NCBI GenBank assembly: GCA_025449975.1 | Contig: JANWIG010000007.1 | Location: 1 to 37,987 of the forward strand | DNA length: 37,987 nucleotides | Reading direction: 5' to 3' | DNA from: Thermoactinomycetaceae bacterium | GTDB lineage: Bacteria; Bacillota; Bacilli; Thermoactinomycetales; Thermoactinomycetaceae | Shown: piece by piece, positions 16,161-24,871 of the stretch | Layout of the letters: the number at the start of each line of letters is the position of its first letter | Numbering within the stretch: position 1 is the stretch's first letter | Notes under the pieces: model-generated | Database searches by the model: none | Told to the model about the DNA's origin: nothing | The model's input: only the letters and a program-made list of their open reading frames with translations | Position numbers and translations under genes: made by a program

Positions 16161-17123
16161 CTAGTCATAACGAACCCGCGGGTCCACAACGGAGTATAAG
16201 ATATCAGCAATGATGCTTCCCAAAATTGTAAACACGCCGATCATCATTGTTCCTGCCATTAAAATGGGATAATCACGATTTTGAGCTGCTTCAAATAAAA
16301 ATTGTCCCAAACCGGGCCAAGTAAAAATCGTTTCCGTAATAATCGCTCCGGAAAAGATCATGCCAATATCCATCCCAAATAAAGTGATCAAAGGCAACAA
16401 AGAATTTCGTAACACATGTTTCCGCATCACCAGATTGTGGGACAAACCCTTGGCTAAAGCCGTCCGGACATAATCCATTTTTTTCGTCTCCAACACTTGT
16501 GCTCGCACATAACGACTATACCCAGCAATATTGATGATCGATAAGACAAAAGCGGGCAGAATCACATGATGCAATCGATCGAGCAGCGCGCGGATCCCTG
16601 TATAATCCGCCCCAGCTGTCTCCGTACCACCAGCAGGAAAGAGATCCAACATAAAAGAAAAAAGATAGATTGCCAACAAGCCTGCAAAAAAAGATGGCAA
16701 GGAGAGTCCAACAAAGGAAAGACCGGTTACCGTGTAATCCAACTTGGAATAAGGACGTTGTGCCGAGTAGACTCCGAGCAATATGGCGAGGAAGTAAGTA
16801 ATGATAATGGAAGTAACGGCTAAAAAGAAGGTATTCATGATTCGTTCCCCAATTAGATCCTGAACGGGAATCTTATAGACAAAAGAAATCCCAAACTCGC
16901 CTTTGATGAAATTTTCTGCCCAGATAAAATATTGCTCAACCGGTCCTTTGTCCAGTCCAAATTTCTTCCTCATCTGTTCATGATATTCTGGGTCTATCCG
17001 AGGATCAATTTGGGAAGTAAAAGCATCCCCTGGTACAAATTGAATCATGGAAAATAAGAGAATGGAAATAATGAGCAAAATGGGTATAGCAATCAATAGC
17101 CGCCGAATCACATATGTGATCAT
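16161..17123 (-). CDS. appB: Oligopeptide ABC transporter permease AppB
   Basis: This 320-residue OppB/DppB-type permease begins with TM1 (residues 9-29) followed by the characteristic FVPGDAF...KFGLDKGPVEQYFIWAENFIKGEFGIS loop. Five further TM segments carry the EAA-like motif RTALAKGLSHNLVMRKHVLRN. It lies downstream of appA, after a terminator-like hairpin, and 11 nt before appC. The ATG at 17123 is preceded by GAGGTGA almost adjacent and AAAGGA further upstream. Order and size match B. subtilis appB. Confidence 0.88.
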   Translation of the reverse strand: MITYVIRRLLIAIPILLIISILLFSMIQFVPGDAFTSQIDPRIDPEYHEQMRKKFGLDKGPVEQYFIWAENFIKGEFGISFVYKIPVQDLIGERIMNTFFLAVTSIIITYFLAILLGVYSAQRPYSKLDYTVTGLSFVGLSLPSFFAGLLAIYLFSFMLDLFPAGGTETAGADYTGIRALLDRLHHVILPAFVLSIINIAGYSRYVRAQVLETKKMDYVRTALAKGLSHNLVMRKHVLRNSLLPLITLFGMDIGMIFSGAIITETIFTWPGLGQFLFEAAQNRDYPILMAGTMMIGVFTILGSIIADILYSVVDPRVRYD

Positions 17124-17146
17124 TCACCTCGACATCCTTTCTCTTG

Positions 17147-17184
17147 AAAAAATAGGACGTGTAAGAGCTTACACGCCCTATTTT
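17147..17184 (-). terminator. Internal terminator/processing hairpin between appA and appB
   Basis: On the minus strand AAAATAGG-CGTGTAAG pairs with CTTACACG-CCTATTTT, with one G/T position, and runs into TTTTTT. It lies 6 nt after the appA stop. Partial read-through would give more binding protein than permease. Confidence 0.8.
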
Positions 17185-17190
17185 GGGGAT

Positions 17191-18834
17191 TTATTCAACT
17201 GTCCAATCGATTACATCATGACTCTCAATCGCACCCATCGGTCCTTGCTTCACATTTTTCACCCGTTTGGTAAATGCTTCAATTTTATTCATCGAATAAA
17301 GGAAAACGATCGGCTGATCTTCAGCAATCAATTTCGTCCATTCAGCGTAAATCTTTTTCCGTTTATCCAAGTCAAACGATTCTGGCGAGGTGACCGCTTT
17401 ATCCAATAGCTCATCTGATTTGGGATTTTTGTATTTTGGATAGTTGTAGATCACATCACTGCGCCAAATCTGTGCGGGATCTGGTTCAACCGAGAGACTC
17501 CAACCGCCTAAATACAATTCAAAATCTCCTCGTTCCACCATATCAAACATGGCATTTAGATCACGCGGCTGCTTTAAATCAATTTTAATTCCTGCTTTTT
17601 CGATGTTCTGTTTAATTATCGGAGCAGATTTCACGCGAACAGGGTTACCTGTGGGATAATCCAATTTCAAGACAAATGGTTTTCCTTGGGGATCCTCGAC
17701 AAAGCCATCATTGTTCACATCTTGATACCCCATCTCAGCCAATAACTGTTTGGCTTTGTTTACATCATAAGGGTAAGCATCTTCTAACTCTTCATTGTAC
17801 GCCCAGCTTTCTTTGACAATCGACTGATTAATGACATAGCCATGCCCATCCATCAGCCCACTAACCAATGCCTGGCGGTCAATCGCATAGGCTAGCGCCT
17901 GACGCATCCGCTTATCTTGAAGCTTCGGACTTTCATTATTAATTCCGAGGTATTGATAAGATAGATCCGATTTTTCTAGGATCTGTACATTATTACTTTT
18001 TCTCAATTTTTTGAAATGACTTGGCGAGAGATCAGCAACTCCATCGACATCCCCTTTGATCAAAGCGCCTACCGCAACATCTTGGTTCATCACTTTCCAA
18101 ATGATCTGATCAAGGTGGGGTTTTCCTTTGATATAATATTCCTTATTTTTTTCCAAAACATAGTACTCGTTGTTTTTTGACTCCTTTAATTTAAATGGAC
18201 CCGTTCCGACTGGCTTTTTCATCGTCGCATCTGCTCGATGCATATTTTTTACGGGAATTCCTTCATAGACATGTTTGGCTATTGGTTTCGACCATAGCTT
18301 TCCTAATGTATTGGAATACGGTTTCTCCAATTCAATTCGGATGGTATGTGGATCGATAATCGTAATTCCTGCAATATTTTTTGTTTTTTTCTCTTTCTTA
18401 TCTTTGGCTCCTTGAATGAGCTCAACGGTTTCAAAATACTTTCCTTGATAATCTGGATCAGCTATCACTTCCCAAGTAAATGCAACATCCTCAGCAGTAA
18501 ACGGTTTTCCATCATGCCATTTGACGTCTTTACGCAGATAGAAGGTTAGAGATCTCTTATCTTCGGAAAACTCCCATCTCTCTGCAATCTGGGGCACTGG
18601 AACCATTTTTTCATTAAAATCCCATAAAGAGTCATACAGATATTTTAAGATATAGGCATCATACTGGTTGTCATAAAAAGGATAAGCAAAAGAGTTCGTC
18701 GGTTTACTAAACATCGCCAATGTTACTGAATTCTTCTGTTCTTTCGCTGAGTCTGCCCCGCCGCCACATGCAGTCAGAAAAATGGAGAACACCAACATCA
18801 TTGCCACACTGATCACACTGAGCCGTCGTTTCAT
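17191..18834 (-). CDS. appA: Oligopeptide-binding lipoprotein AppA
   Basis: This 547-residue family-5 extracellular solute-binding protein has a signal peptide with lipobox LTAC (residues 20-23), so Cys 23 is lipidated and the protein anchored outside the membrane. AERWEFSEDKRSLTFYLRKDVKWHDGKPFTAEDV-type sequence is the SBP_bac_5 signature, and PVGTGPFKL is another family landmark. The ATG at 18834 has AAAGGAGGAG 7 nt upstream. Its length is close to B. subtilis AppA (543). The preceding genes encode the two ATPases and the following ones the two permeases, so this is a full importer. The ligand is probably an oligopeptide. Confidence 0.88.
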   Translation of the reverse strand: MKRRLSVISVAMMLVFSIFLTACGGGADSAKEQKNSVTLAMFSKPTNSFAYPFYDNQYDAYILKYLYDSLWDFNEKMVPVPQIAERWEFSEDKRSLTFYLRKDVKWHDGKPFTAEDVAFTWEVIADPDYQGKYFETVELIQGAKDKKEKKTKNIAGITIIDPHTIRIELEKPYSNTLGKLWSKPIAKHVYEGIPVKNMHRADATMKKPVGTGPFKLKESKNNEYYVLEKNKEYYIKGKPHLDQIIWKVMNQDVAVGALIKGDVDGVADLSPSHFKKLRKSNNVQILEKSDLSYQYLGINNESPKLQDKRMRQALAYAIDRQALVSGLMDGHGYVINQSIVKESWAYNEELEDAYPYDVNKAKQLLAEMGYQDVNNDGFVEDPQGKPFVLKLDYPTGNPVRVKSAPIIKQNIEKAGIKIDLKQPRDLNAMFDMVERGDFELYLGGWSLSVEPDPAQIWRSDVIYNYPKYKNPKSDELLDKAVTSPESFDLDKRKKIYAEWTKLIAEDQPIVFLYSMNKIEAFTKRVKNVKQGPMGAIESHDVIDWTVE

Positions 18835-18933
18835 TTATTAACTCCTCCTTTTGGTTATTTGCTTTCGACCAAATCATTCTTCAATACTGAAAATAAATAG
18901 AGTCTCTACCTTTGATCCATCCCTCCTTCCAAA

Positions 18934-19911
18934 CTATGAAGGCGAATAAAGATGACAGGAAACAAAATGTTCCTCTTCCCATTCAATCAGCTCGGGGCGA
19001 ACTTCTTTACAAATCTTCATCACTTTGGGACAACGTGGATGAAAAGCACACCCCTTGGGGGGATTGGCTGGACTCGGCAACTCTCCCTGTAAAATGATCC
19101 TCTCCCGCTTCACTTGAGGATTGGGAATCGGAACAGCAGATAAAAGCGCTTCTGTATAAGGATGTCTGGGATTGCGATATAAACTTTTCTTGGGGGCAAT
19201 TTCCACCATTCTGCCTAAATACATCACGCCAACGCGGTCAGAGATCTGTTTGACTACACTTAAATCGTGGGCGATAAAAATATAGGTTAGCTGAAACTTT
19301 TCTTGTAAATCAGCTAGCAGGTTCACAACTTGGGCTTGAATCGACACATCTAGCGCCGAAACAGGTTCATCGGCCACGATCAACTTCGGACGTAAAGCGA
19401 GCGCACGAGCAATCCCAATCCGTTGACGTTGTCCTCCAGAAAACTCATGGGGGTATCTTTCTCGCCAATGGTGATTTAAGCCAACCGTTTCGAGCAACTC
19501 TTTGACCATTTCCTTTTGTTCTTCGGCATCATACAACCGATGTACTTTCAGTGGCTCAGAAACAATCTGACCTACCGTCATTTGCGGATTTAACGAAGCA
19601 TAAGGATCTTGAAAAATCATCTGCAAGTTGCGTCGGATCTTGCGCATCTTTTTCTTCCCATATTGGGTGATATCTTCACCTTCAAACAGGATTTTTCCAT
19701 CCGTCGGCTCTAACAATCTTAAAATCATCCGTCCTGTCGTGGATTTTCCACAACCAGATTCTCCAACTAAACCAAATGTCTCACCCTTTTTAATCCGGAA
19801 ACTAACTTGGTCGACAGCTTTGACAAAGCCAACTGTTCGCCGAAATATTCCTCTTTTAATCGGAAAGTATTTGGCTAAGTTCTGCACCTCAAGTAAATAG
19901 TGAGTCATCAT
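18934..19911 (-). CDS. appF: Oligopeptide ABC transporter ATPase AppF
   Basis: This 325-residue ATPase has Walker A GESGCGKS (about residues 53-60), a Q-loop MIFQDPYASLNP, signature FSGGQRQRIGIARAL, Walker B LIVADEP and the H-loop IAHDLS. The C-terminal OppF/DppF extension contains CAFHPRCP and later Cys (CKEV, CHLY), which bind a [4Fe-4S] cluster in related transporters. The ATG at 19911 overlaps the appD stop (ATGA), with AAGGGGA 6 nt upstream. It is the typical F subunit that pairs with AppD. A 99-nt gap separates it from appA. Confidence 0.9.
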   Translation of the reverse strand: MMTHYLLEVQNLAKYFPIKRGIFRRTVGFVKAVDQVSFRIKKGETFGLVGESGCGKSTTGRMILRLLEPTDGKILFEGEDITQYGKKKMRKIRRNLQMIFQDPYASLNPQMTVGQIVSEPLKVHRLYDAEEQKEMVKELLETVGLNHHWRERYPHEFSGGQRQRIGIARALALRPKLIVADEPVSALDVSIQAQVVNLLADLQEKFQLTYIFIAHDLSVVKQISDRVGVMYLGRMVEIAPKKSLYRNPRHPYTEALLSAVPIPNPQVKRERIILQGELPSPANPPKGCAFHPRCPKVMKICKEVRPELIEWEEEHFVSCHLYSPS

Positions 19912-20897
19912 CGCTTGTCCCCTTCGAATGGATTTTCATATAAAAAACAACGAGCATAGTGGTTTTCATGTACTTGAAATAGCTTTGGTTCCGCTTGTAA
20001 GCATTTCTCCATCACCCGTTGACATCGCGGGGCAAAACGGCATCCCGTAGGCAAATCACTCATCAGAGGAACCGTACCGCTGATCGAATAGAGGCGCGTT
20101 TGCTCTTCTTCTAAGCTCGGAACTGCCTTCAACAAGCCATCCGTATAGGGATGACTCGGATGAAGAAACAACTCTTTTACATCGGCCTCTTCCACAATTT
20201 GTCCAGCATACATCACAACGACACGATCTGCCATCTCAGCTACCACGCCTAAATCATGTGTAATCAATAAAATCGATGTCTCCAAATCCTCTTTCACTTT
20301 TCGCATTAACTCTAAAATCTGCGCTTGAATCGTCACATCCAGTGCAGTCGTCGGTTCATCGGCAATGAGTACTTTCGGATTCATCACCATCGCCATAGCA
20401 ATCATCACCCTCTGTCGCATCCCTCCCGAAAGTTGATGAGGATATTCCTTCATCATCTCTTTTGCTCGAGGAAAACCAACCAACTCCAGTGCTTTTATCG
20501 CTTCTTGATCGGCTTTTTGTCTACTCATTTTGCGATGCTTACGCAACCCTTCTGTCATCTGTTCACCAATGCTTAAGACGGGATTGAGCGATGTCATCGG
20601 CTCCTGAAAAATCATCGCAATCTCATTTCCCCTTACTTTCATCCACTCCGTTTCGGAATTTTTACATAAATCTTTTCCTCCTAAAAGAATCTCTCCGGTA
20701 GCTATTCGCCCATGTTCAGGTAATAAACCCATAATAGAGAGCGACGTGACACTCTTCCCACAACCGGACTCTCCGACCAAAGCCAACGTCTCCCCTCTGT
20801 TCAGCCGCCAAGTAATTCCATCTACTGCTGGAATCGCCCCATCTTCGGTAAGGAATTCGGTTCTTAGATTTTTTACTTCCAGAATCCAACCAGACAA
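19908..20897 (-). CDS. appD: Oligopeptide ABC transporter ATPase AppD
   Basis: The 329-residue D-type ATPase has Walker A GESGCGKSV, signature LSGGMRQRVMIAMAM, Walker B LIADEP, and the C-terminal CRFAPRCQRVMEKC Cys motif. The start is TTG at 20897 (protein start LSGWILEVKNL), which has GGGGAG 8 nt upstream. An upstream in-frame start at 21014 would add 39 residues with no homology to the family and no Shine-Dalgarno. It is the first gene of a D-F-A-B-C order identical to the B. subtilis app operon. A CodY-like box lies 78-92 nt upstream of the start. Confidence 0.9.
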   Translation of the reverse strand: MSGWILEVKNLRTEFLTEDGAIPAVDGITWRLNRGETLALVGESGCGKSVTSLSIMGLLPEHGRIATGEILLGGKDLCKNSETEWMKVRGNEIAMIFQEPMTSLNPVLSIGEQMTEGLRKHRKMSRQKADQEAIKALELVGFPRAKEMMKEYPHQLSGGMRQRVMIAMAMVMNPKVLIADEPTTALDVTIQAQILELMRKVKEDLETSILLITHDLGVVAEMADRVVVMYAGQIVEEADVKELFLHPSHPYTDGLLKAVPSLEEEQTRLYSISGTVPLMSDLPTGCRFAPRCQRVMEKCLQAEPKLFQVHENHYARCFLYENPFEGDKR

Positions 20898-21342
20898 CTT
20901 CCCCTCTCCCCTTCCACCCAGTTCACAACTTCTATTTAAAATATAAAACTTTATATTTAGAAATATAACATCCAAAAATTCAGAAATATATTTATGCAGC
21001 ATTCTTACTGACATACAAAAAGTGAATTCTTCCTAAAAATATCCCTTTCTTCCCGGTCCAGACGGACTCATCTCGACCTATGAATAGAGGATTGTCCCCT
21101 TTTTAAATCGCCTTACTATAAATAAAAAATTGTATATTCATTTTTATTATATCACGTCTTTCATCTTCAAAAAATATTTGTTTGATCCGACTAAATCCGT
21201 AGGCTCTCAGTATCAAAAAAGTATAATTAAACGCCTATTCCGTAGACGAAACGGGAATATAATAAATAATACGTCAATCTGTAACCCCTTGCTTTTAAAT
21301 GGTGTGACAAACAAATGCAAACAATGAAATGGGGGGAATGCT
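20898..21342. other. Divergent control region of the app operon and the NERD-like gene
   Basis: About 445 bp without a gene. Minus strand: a perfect -10 TATAAT (21151-21146) with a T-rich -35 would give the app operon a leader of about 240 nt. The leader has a GTCC/GGAC mini-hairpin in 21060-21085 and a CodY-like box. Plus strand: TATAAT at 21258-21263 could serve the gene at 21343, though its -35 is poor. Confidence 0.4.
20975..20989. promoter_or_regulatory. CodY-like box in the app leader
   Basis: The 15-mer AAAATTCAGAAATAT matches the CodY consensus AATTTTCWGAAAATT at 11 of 15 positions, including the central TTCWGAAA core. Peptide transport operons are common CodY targets. In an AT-rich region a 4-mismatch hit is weak evidence. 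Confidence 0.3.
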
Positions 21343-21912
21343 TTGGCTTATTGCATTTCGGAGAATTTTCCAGGACAAAAGGATATTGAAGGAAAGTTAT
21401 TATTCCAAATATTATGCGAATATTTACCAAATAACTATACCGTTTTTTATCGACCGAATATCGCAGGCTATCAACCTGATTTTTTAATAATCGGTCCTTT
21501 TCTCGGCTATATCGTTCTACAAATTGAGCATCTCACCTCTTTGACTCACACGATGCCAGCAAGGAAACAGACGAATCTGATTCCCAGTCTTTTACGTGCC
21601 CAAAATTTTGCTAATCAAATTTCCCGTATTTTGCAAGATCCAGATATCCCATTTGGTTATGCGATTGTTCTACCTCAAATCTATCAAGTCGATTTGCAGC
21701 AAAAAGGCTTTCTTCATCATTCCCCTTACATGCTAACGCGTGATGATATTGACCCCTATCACATCGACGAACAACAACTGATTCACCGTTTAAGCAAACT
21801 CGTCGTAAAAACAGCCCCCTTCTCAGAAAATAAAAAGCAAGCCTTATTAACACAACTATTCAGCCTCCTTCTGCCATCTAAAAAAAATCCCTTATCCTTC
21901 AAATATAGATAG
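21343..21912 (+). CDS. Orphan NERD-like protein with degenerate nuclease motif
   Basis: A 189-residue protein whose first 115 residues resemble the NERD (nuclease-related) domain. E16 precedes a helix (GKLLFQILCEYLPNNYTVFY), QPDFLIIGPFLGYIVLQIE covers the two core strands, and a later strand reads FGYAIVLP. In NERD and PD-(D/E)xK nucleases the second strand carries E-x-K; here it is Q60-I-E62 without Lys, while D46 is kept. The C-terminal 70 residues are unrecognised. NERD domains of this type usually precede a superfamily I helicase, and none follows here. The start is TTG at 21343 with GGGGGG 6 nt upstream. Neighbours (app operon, AIM24 protein) are unrelated in function. Confidence 0.6.
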   Translation: MAYCISENFPGQKDIEGKLLFQILCEYLPNNYTVFYRPNIAGYQPDFLIIGPFLGYIVLQIEHLTSLTHTMPARKQTNLIPSLLRAQNFANQISRILQDPDIPFGYAIVLPQIYQVDLQQKGFLHHSPYMLTRDDIDPYHIDEQQLIHRLSKLVVKTAPFSENKKQALLTQLFSLLLPSKKNPLSFKYR

Positions 21913-21980
21913 AGATCGAGAAAAAACCCCTTTTTTGGAGTGATGATTCCCGTTGTAGCTCAAAAAGACATATACACACG

Positions 21981-22038
21981 AAGCAATTAGGGCTGAAATC
22001 CCCTCGCCTAAAGAGACTGGAGTTTAGCCCTAATTGCT
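21981..22038. repeat. 58-nt near-palindromic element
   Basis: AGCAATTAGGGCT (21981-21993 region) is repeated inverted as AGCCCTAATTGCT at the other end. The interior (GAAATCCCC...GGAGTTTA) is also nearly self-complementary, so most of the 58 nt folds into one hairpin. There is no T tract on either strand. The sequence style is like IS200/IS605-type subterminal hairpins or a palindromic repeat family. Confidence 0.5.
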
Positions 22039-22049
22039 AATTCAATCCA

Positions 22050-22814
22050 TTAGTCATCGATCAGATCCAAGTCAGTAGTATGTCTCTCACTTCCTACTTC
22101 ATCATAAACTTTTTTCGCTAAGCGTCGCAAAGGCAGGGATTGAACCCAGACGGTTCCTGGTCCCGTTAATTCCGTGATGTACAATTCATCTTCACCAGAT
22201 AAAGTCGCTTTGATGCTTCCTACATATTCCGTACGATACAAGACATTTTTAGTCATCGCTACCAGACAACTTTGTTCAATTCGCAATTGTTCATCGGGAA
22301 ATAAATTCTTTTTATATAAAGCACCACCCGAATGGATAAATACCAGACCATCCCCTTCTAATTTTTGCAAAATAATACTCTTTTCCTTAAAAATCTTCTT
22401 CGCCTTTTTATACTCAATCCCAATCGATACTCCCTTAGTGGCACATAGAAAGGAATCCTTTTGACAAATGATCTTACCGCCTAACTCCGAAAGATCCAAA
22501 GGGATAATTTTTCCGGGATATGGAGCAGAAAAAAAAACACGCCGTTTCTCCGGCTGATCAGAAAGATTGGTAAACAGTGTTAAATAAACTCCTTCACCGG
22601 ATAACAACCGTTTCCCCGCTGACACCAGCTTTCCAAATAAACCACTGTGGACATCACTTCCATCCCCCAAAATCGTCTCCATATGGATCTCGCTCTCCAT
22701 CAACATCAAATGACCTGCTTCGGCAACTACACTTTCATTTGGTCCTAATCCGATTTCAACATACTGGAGATCATCACCGCAAATACGAAACTCAATTTCA
22801 TGTTGATTTCTCAT
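22050..22814 (-). CDS. AIM24/TIGR00266 family protein
   Basis: The 254-residue protein is an all-beta AIM24-family protein. Typical elements are VVAEAGHLMLMESEIHMET, then a glycine-rich KLVSAGKRLLSGEG loop, FFSAPYPGKIIPLDL, and GLVFIHSGGALYKKNL. Bacterial members are cytoplasmic proteins of unknown biochemical role; the yeast member affects mitochondrial membrane organisation. The ATG at 22814 has a GGTGG about 4 nt upstream. It is a single gene between the NERD-like gene and the dipeptide permeases. Confidence 0.82.
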   Translation of the reverse strand: MRNQHEIEFRICGDDLQYVEIGLGPNESVVAEAGHLMLMESEIHMETILGDGSDVHSGLFGKLVSAGKRLLSGEGVYLTLFTNLSDQPEKRRVFFSAPYPGKIIPLDLSELGGKIICQKDSFLCATKGVSIGIEYKKAKKIFKEKSIILQKLEGDGLVFIHSGGALYKKNLFPDEQLRIEQSCLVAMTKNVLYRTEYVGSIKATLSGEDELYITELTGPGTVWVQSLPLRRLAKKVYDEVGSERHTTDLDLIDD

Positions 22815-22912
22815 CTCTCCACCATCCGAGCACTATTTATGGATCACATTAAGAACCGAGTATATCTTAACATGAACCAATCTTTCTGGATCTTTTCTTA
22901 AAAATAGATCGA

Positions 22913-23779
22913 TCATTTCCGATCAAACATATCACGTAAGCCATCACCGATCAGATTAAATCCCAAAACAGTAAACAAAATGAAAATCCCCGGAAAAATC
23001 ATTAACCATGGAGCTGTCTGAATAAATGGTCGTGAGTCAGCTAACATTGTCCCCCATTCCGGAATCGGTGGCTCTGCTCCCAAACCCAAAAACCCAAGTG
23101 CCGCTGCTTCAATCACTGCGGTCGCAAAACTAAGCGAACCTTGTACAATCAACGGAGTCCAACAGTTAGGTAAGATATGTTGAAAGATGATCCGCTCAGT
23201 TGATGCACCAATGGCCTTCGCAGACACAATATAATCTTCCTCTTTCACGCGTAAAACGCTGGATCGCATCAAGCGACCAAAGATAGGAACATTGATGATC
23301 GAGATCGCGAGCAAAGCATGATTTAACCCCGGTCCTAGAATCGTAACAATCGCAATCGCTAGTAAAATACCCGGAAAGGCTAACAGAATATCAAACAAAC
23401 GGGATATCAACATATCCCATCTTCCCCCAAAATAACCGGCTACAAGCCCCAATAAACCGCCTAAAATCAATGAACCCGTCACAGCAACAAAGCCAATCCA
23501 TAAAGAGATCCTTGCACCAAAAAGTACTCGTGTAAAAAGATCACGTCCCATCTCATCTGTGCCAAACCAATGGGTCCCAGAAGGCGCTTGCATTAAATCA
23601 TCCGACTTTTCGGAAAAGGTATATGGAGTCACTAGTGGAGCGAGCAAAGCGAGTAAGAGCAAAAATAAAATCATCATGCTACCAAACAAGGCAGAACGAT
23701 GCCGAAAAAATCGGCGAATCATCTTTTTCCTCTTTTTTCGGTTTAAAATGATCTCTGATCGAGCTCTCTCTAACTCCAT
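22913..23779 (-). CDS. Dipeptide-type ABC transporter permease (DppC-like)
   Basis: This OppC/DppC-type permease has about 288 residues, with TM1 near residues 27-50, the HWFGTDEMGRDLFTRVLFGARISL loop and five more membrane segments. The EAA motif is SAKAIGASTERIIFQHILPN. It is the third gene of a binding protein-B-C set. The ATG at 23779 was chosen because GGGAG lies 8 nt upstream; a GTG at 23797, overlapping the upstream stop as GTGA, would add six residues. No ATPase gene follows: the next gene downstream is the AIM24 protein on the same strand. Confidence 0.88.
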   Translation of the reverse strand: MELERARSEIILNRKKRKKMIRRFFRHRSALFGSMMILFLLLLALLAPLVTPYTFSEKSDDLMQAPSGTHWFGTDEMGRDLFTRVLFGARISLWIGFVAVTGSLILGGLLGLVAGYFGGRWDMLISRLFDILLAFPGILLAIAIVTILGPGLNHALLAISIINVPIFGRLMRSSVLRVKEEDYIVSAKAIGASTERIIFQHILPNCWTPLIVQGSLSFATAVIEAAALGFLGLGAEPPIPEWGTMLADSRPFIQTAPWLMIFPGIFILFTVLGFNLIGDGLRDMFDRK

Positions 23780-23793
23780 TCCTCCTTCTCCCT

Positions 23794-24804
23794 TCACTTT
23801 CTCTCATACTGAATTCGCGGATCAAGACAGGTATACAACAAATCGACAAGTAAATTAACGAGAACAAAAAGAGTGGCGACGATCAAAATTCCTGATTGGA
23901 CCACCGTATAATCTCGTTCACTAATCGCCGTATATAAATACCTTCCCATCCCGGGCCAACTAAAAATCGTTTCTGTTAAAACGGCTCCTCCTAGCAAAGT
24001 TCCTGTCTGAAGTCCGATTACAGTCAAAATCGGAATAAATGCATTTTTTAAGGTATGTTTATAGATAACTGTAAATTCAGATAATCCTTTCGCCTTTGCC
24101 GTTCGAACATAATCCGCTCGCATCACTTCTAGCATACTAGACCGCGTAATTCGAGCAATGATCGCCATCGGGACTGTCGACAGAGCGATTGCAGGCAAGA
24201 TTAAATGTTTCAGCACATCCCATAGCACTTCAAGATCACCATATAAAATAGTATCTACGACATAAAAATGCGTAATCGGCTCCATCCCAATCCGTGGATC
24301 CATCCGCCCATTGGATGGCAGCCAATCCAATGTTTGAGCAAACAGCCATTGCTCCATAAGCCCCAGCCAAAAAACTGGAATGGAAATTCCCAATAGAGCA
24401 ATGATCATCGCGAAAAAATCCCAAGCCGAATGGTGACGCCATGCCGAAAAAATTCCCAAATTCACGCCCCAAAAAACGGCAATCAACATACTTGCAACCA
24501 CCAACTCAATCGTTGCCGCCAAATAAGGAACCACTTCCTCAACAATGGGGCGATTCGTCACAAGTGAATCGCCCAAATCCCCTTGAAGCAAATTTCCCAT
24601 ATACTGTACATATTGCCGATACAACGGCTGATCTAAACCCAACTCCTTGCGAATCTCTTCCACTCGTTCTGGTGTCGCTTTTTCACCAGCAATCGTCTGC
24701 GCTGGATCTCCAGGGATGAAATGAACCACAGCAAAGGTTACGATCGTCATGCCAATTAAAACAGGAACCAGCTGCAATAGTCGACGCAATAAATAGGCAC
24801 CCAT
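23794..24804 (-). CDS. Dipeptide-type ABC transporter permease (DppB-like)
   Basis: A 336-residue DppB-type permease with TM1 at 10-30, the FIPGDPAQ...ELGLDQPLYRQYVQYMGNLLQGDLGDSLVTNRPI loop, and the EAA loop RTAKAKGLSEFTVIYKHTLKN. E. coli DppB has 339 residues. The ATG at 24804 has AGGTGAG at normal distance. It overlaps the GTG of the DppC-like frame by 4 nt and follows the binding-protein gene by 67 nt. Confidence 0.88.
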   Translation of the reverse strand: MGAYLLRRLLQLVPVLIGMTIVTFAVVHFIPGDPAQTIAGEKATPERVEEIRKELGLDQPLYRQYVQYMGNLLQGDLGDSLVTNRPIVEEVVPYLAATIELVVASMLIAVFWGVNLGIFSAWRHHSAWDFFAMIIALLGISIPVFWLGLMEQWLFAQTLDWLPSNGRMDPRIGMEPITHFYVVDTILYGDLEVLWDVLKHLILPAIALSTVPMAIIARITRSSMLEVMRADYVRTAKAKGLSEFTVIYKHTLKNAFIPILTVIGLQTGTLLGGAVLTETIFSWPGMGRYLYTAISERDYTVVQSGILIVATLFVLVNLLVDLLYTCLDPRIQYERK

Positions 24805-24871
24805 TTGACTCTCACCTACATAAACGATAGTAAATGATCATCATTCACAATACACCTGCTGATAGACATAA

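Noticed and set aside
21055-21090. Minus-strand sequence in the app leader resembling part of a hammerhead ribozyme (GATGAGTCC, then GGAC)
   Set aside because: The obligatory CTGATGA and downstream GAAA core elements are not present; only a 4-bp hairpin remains.
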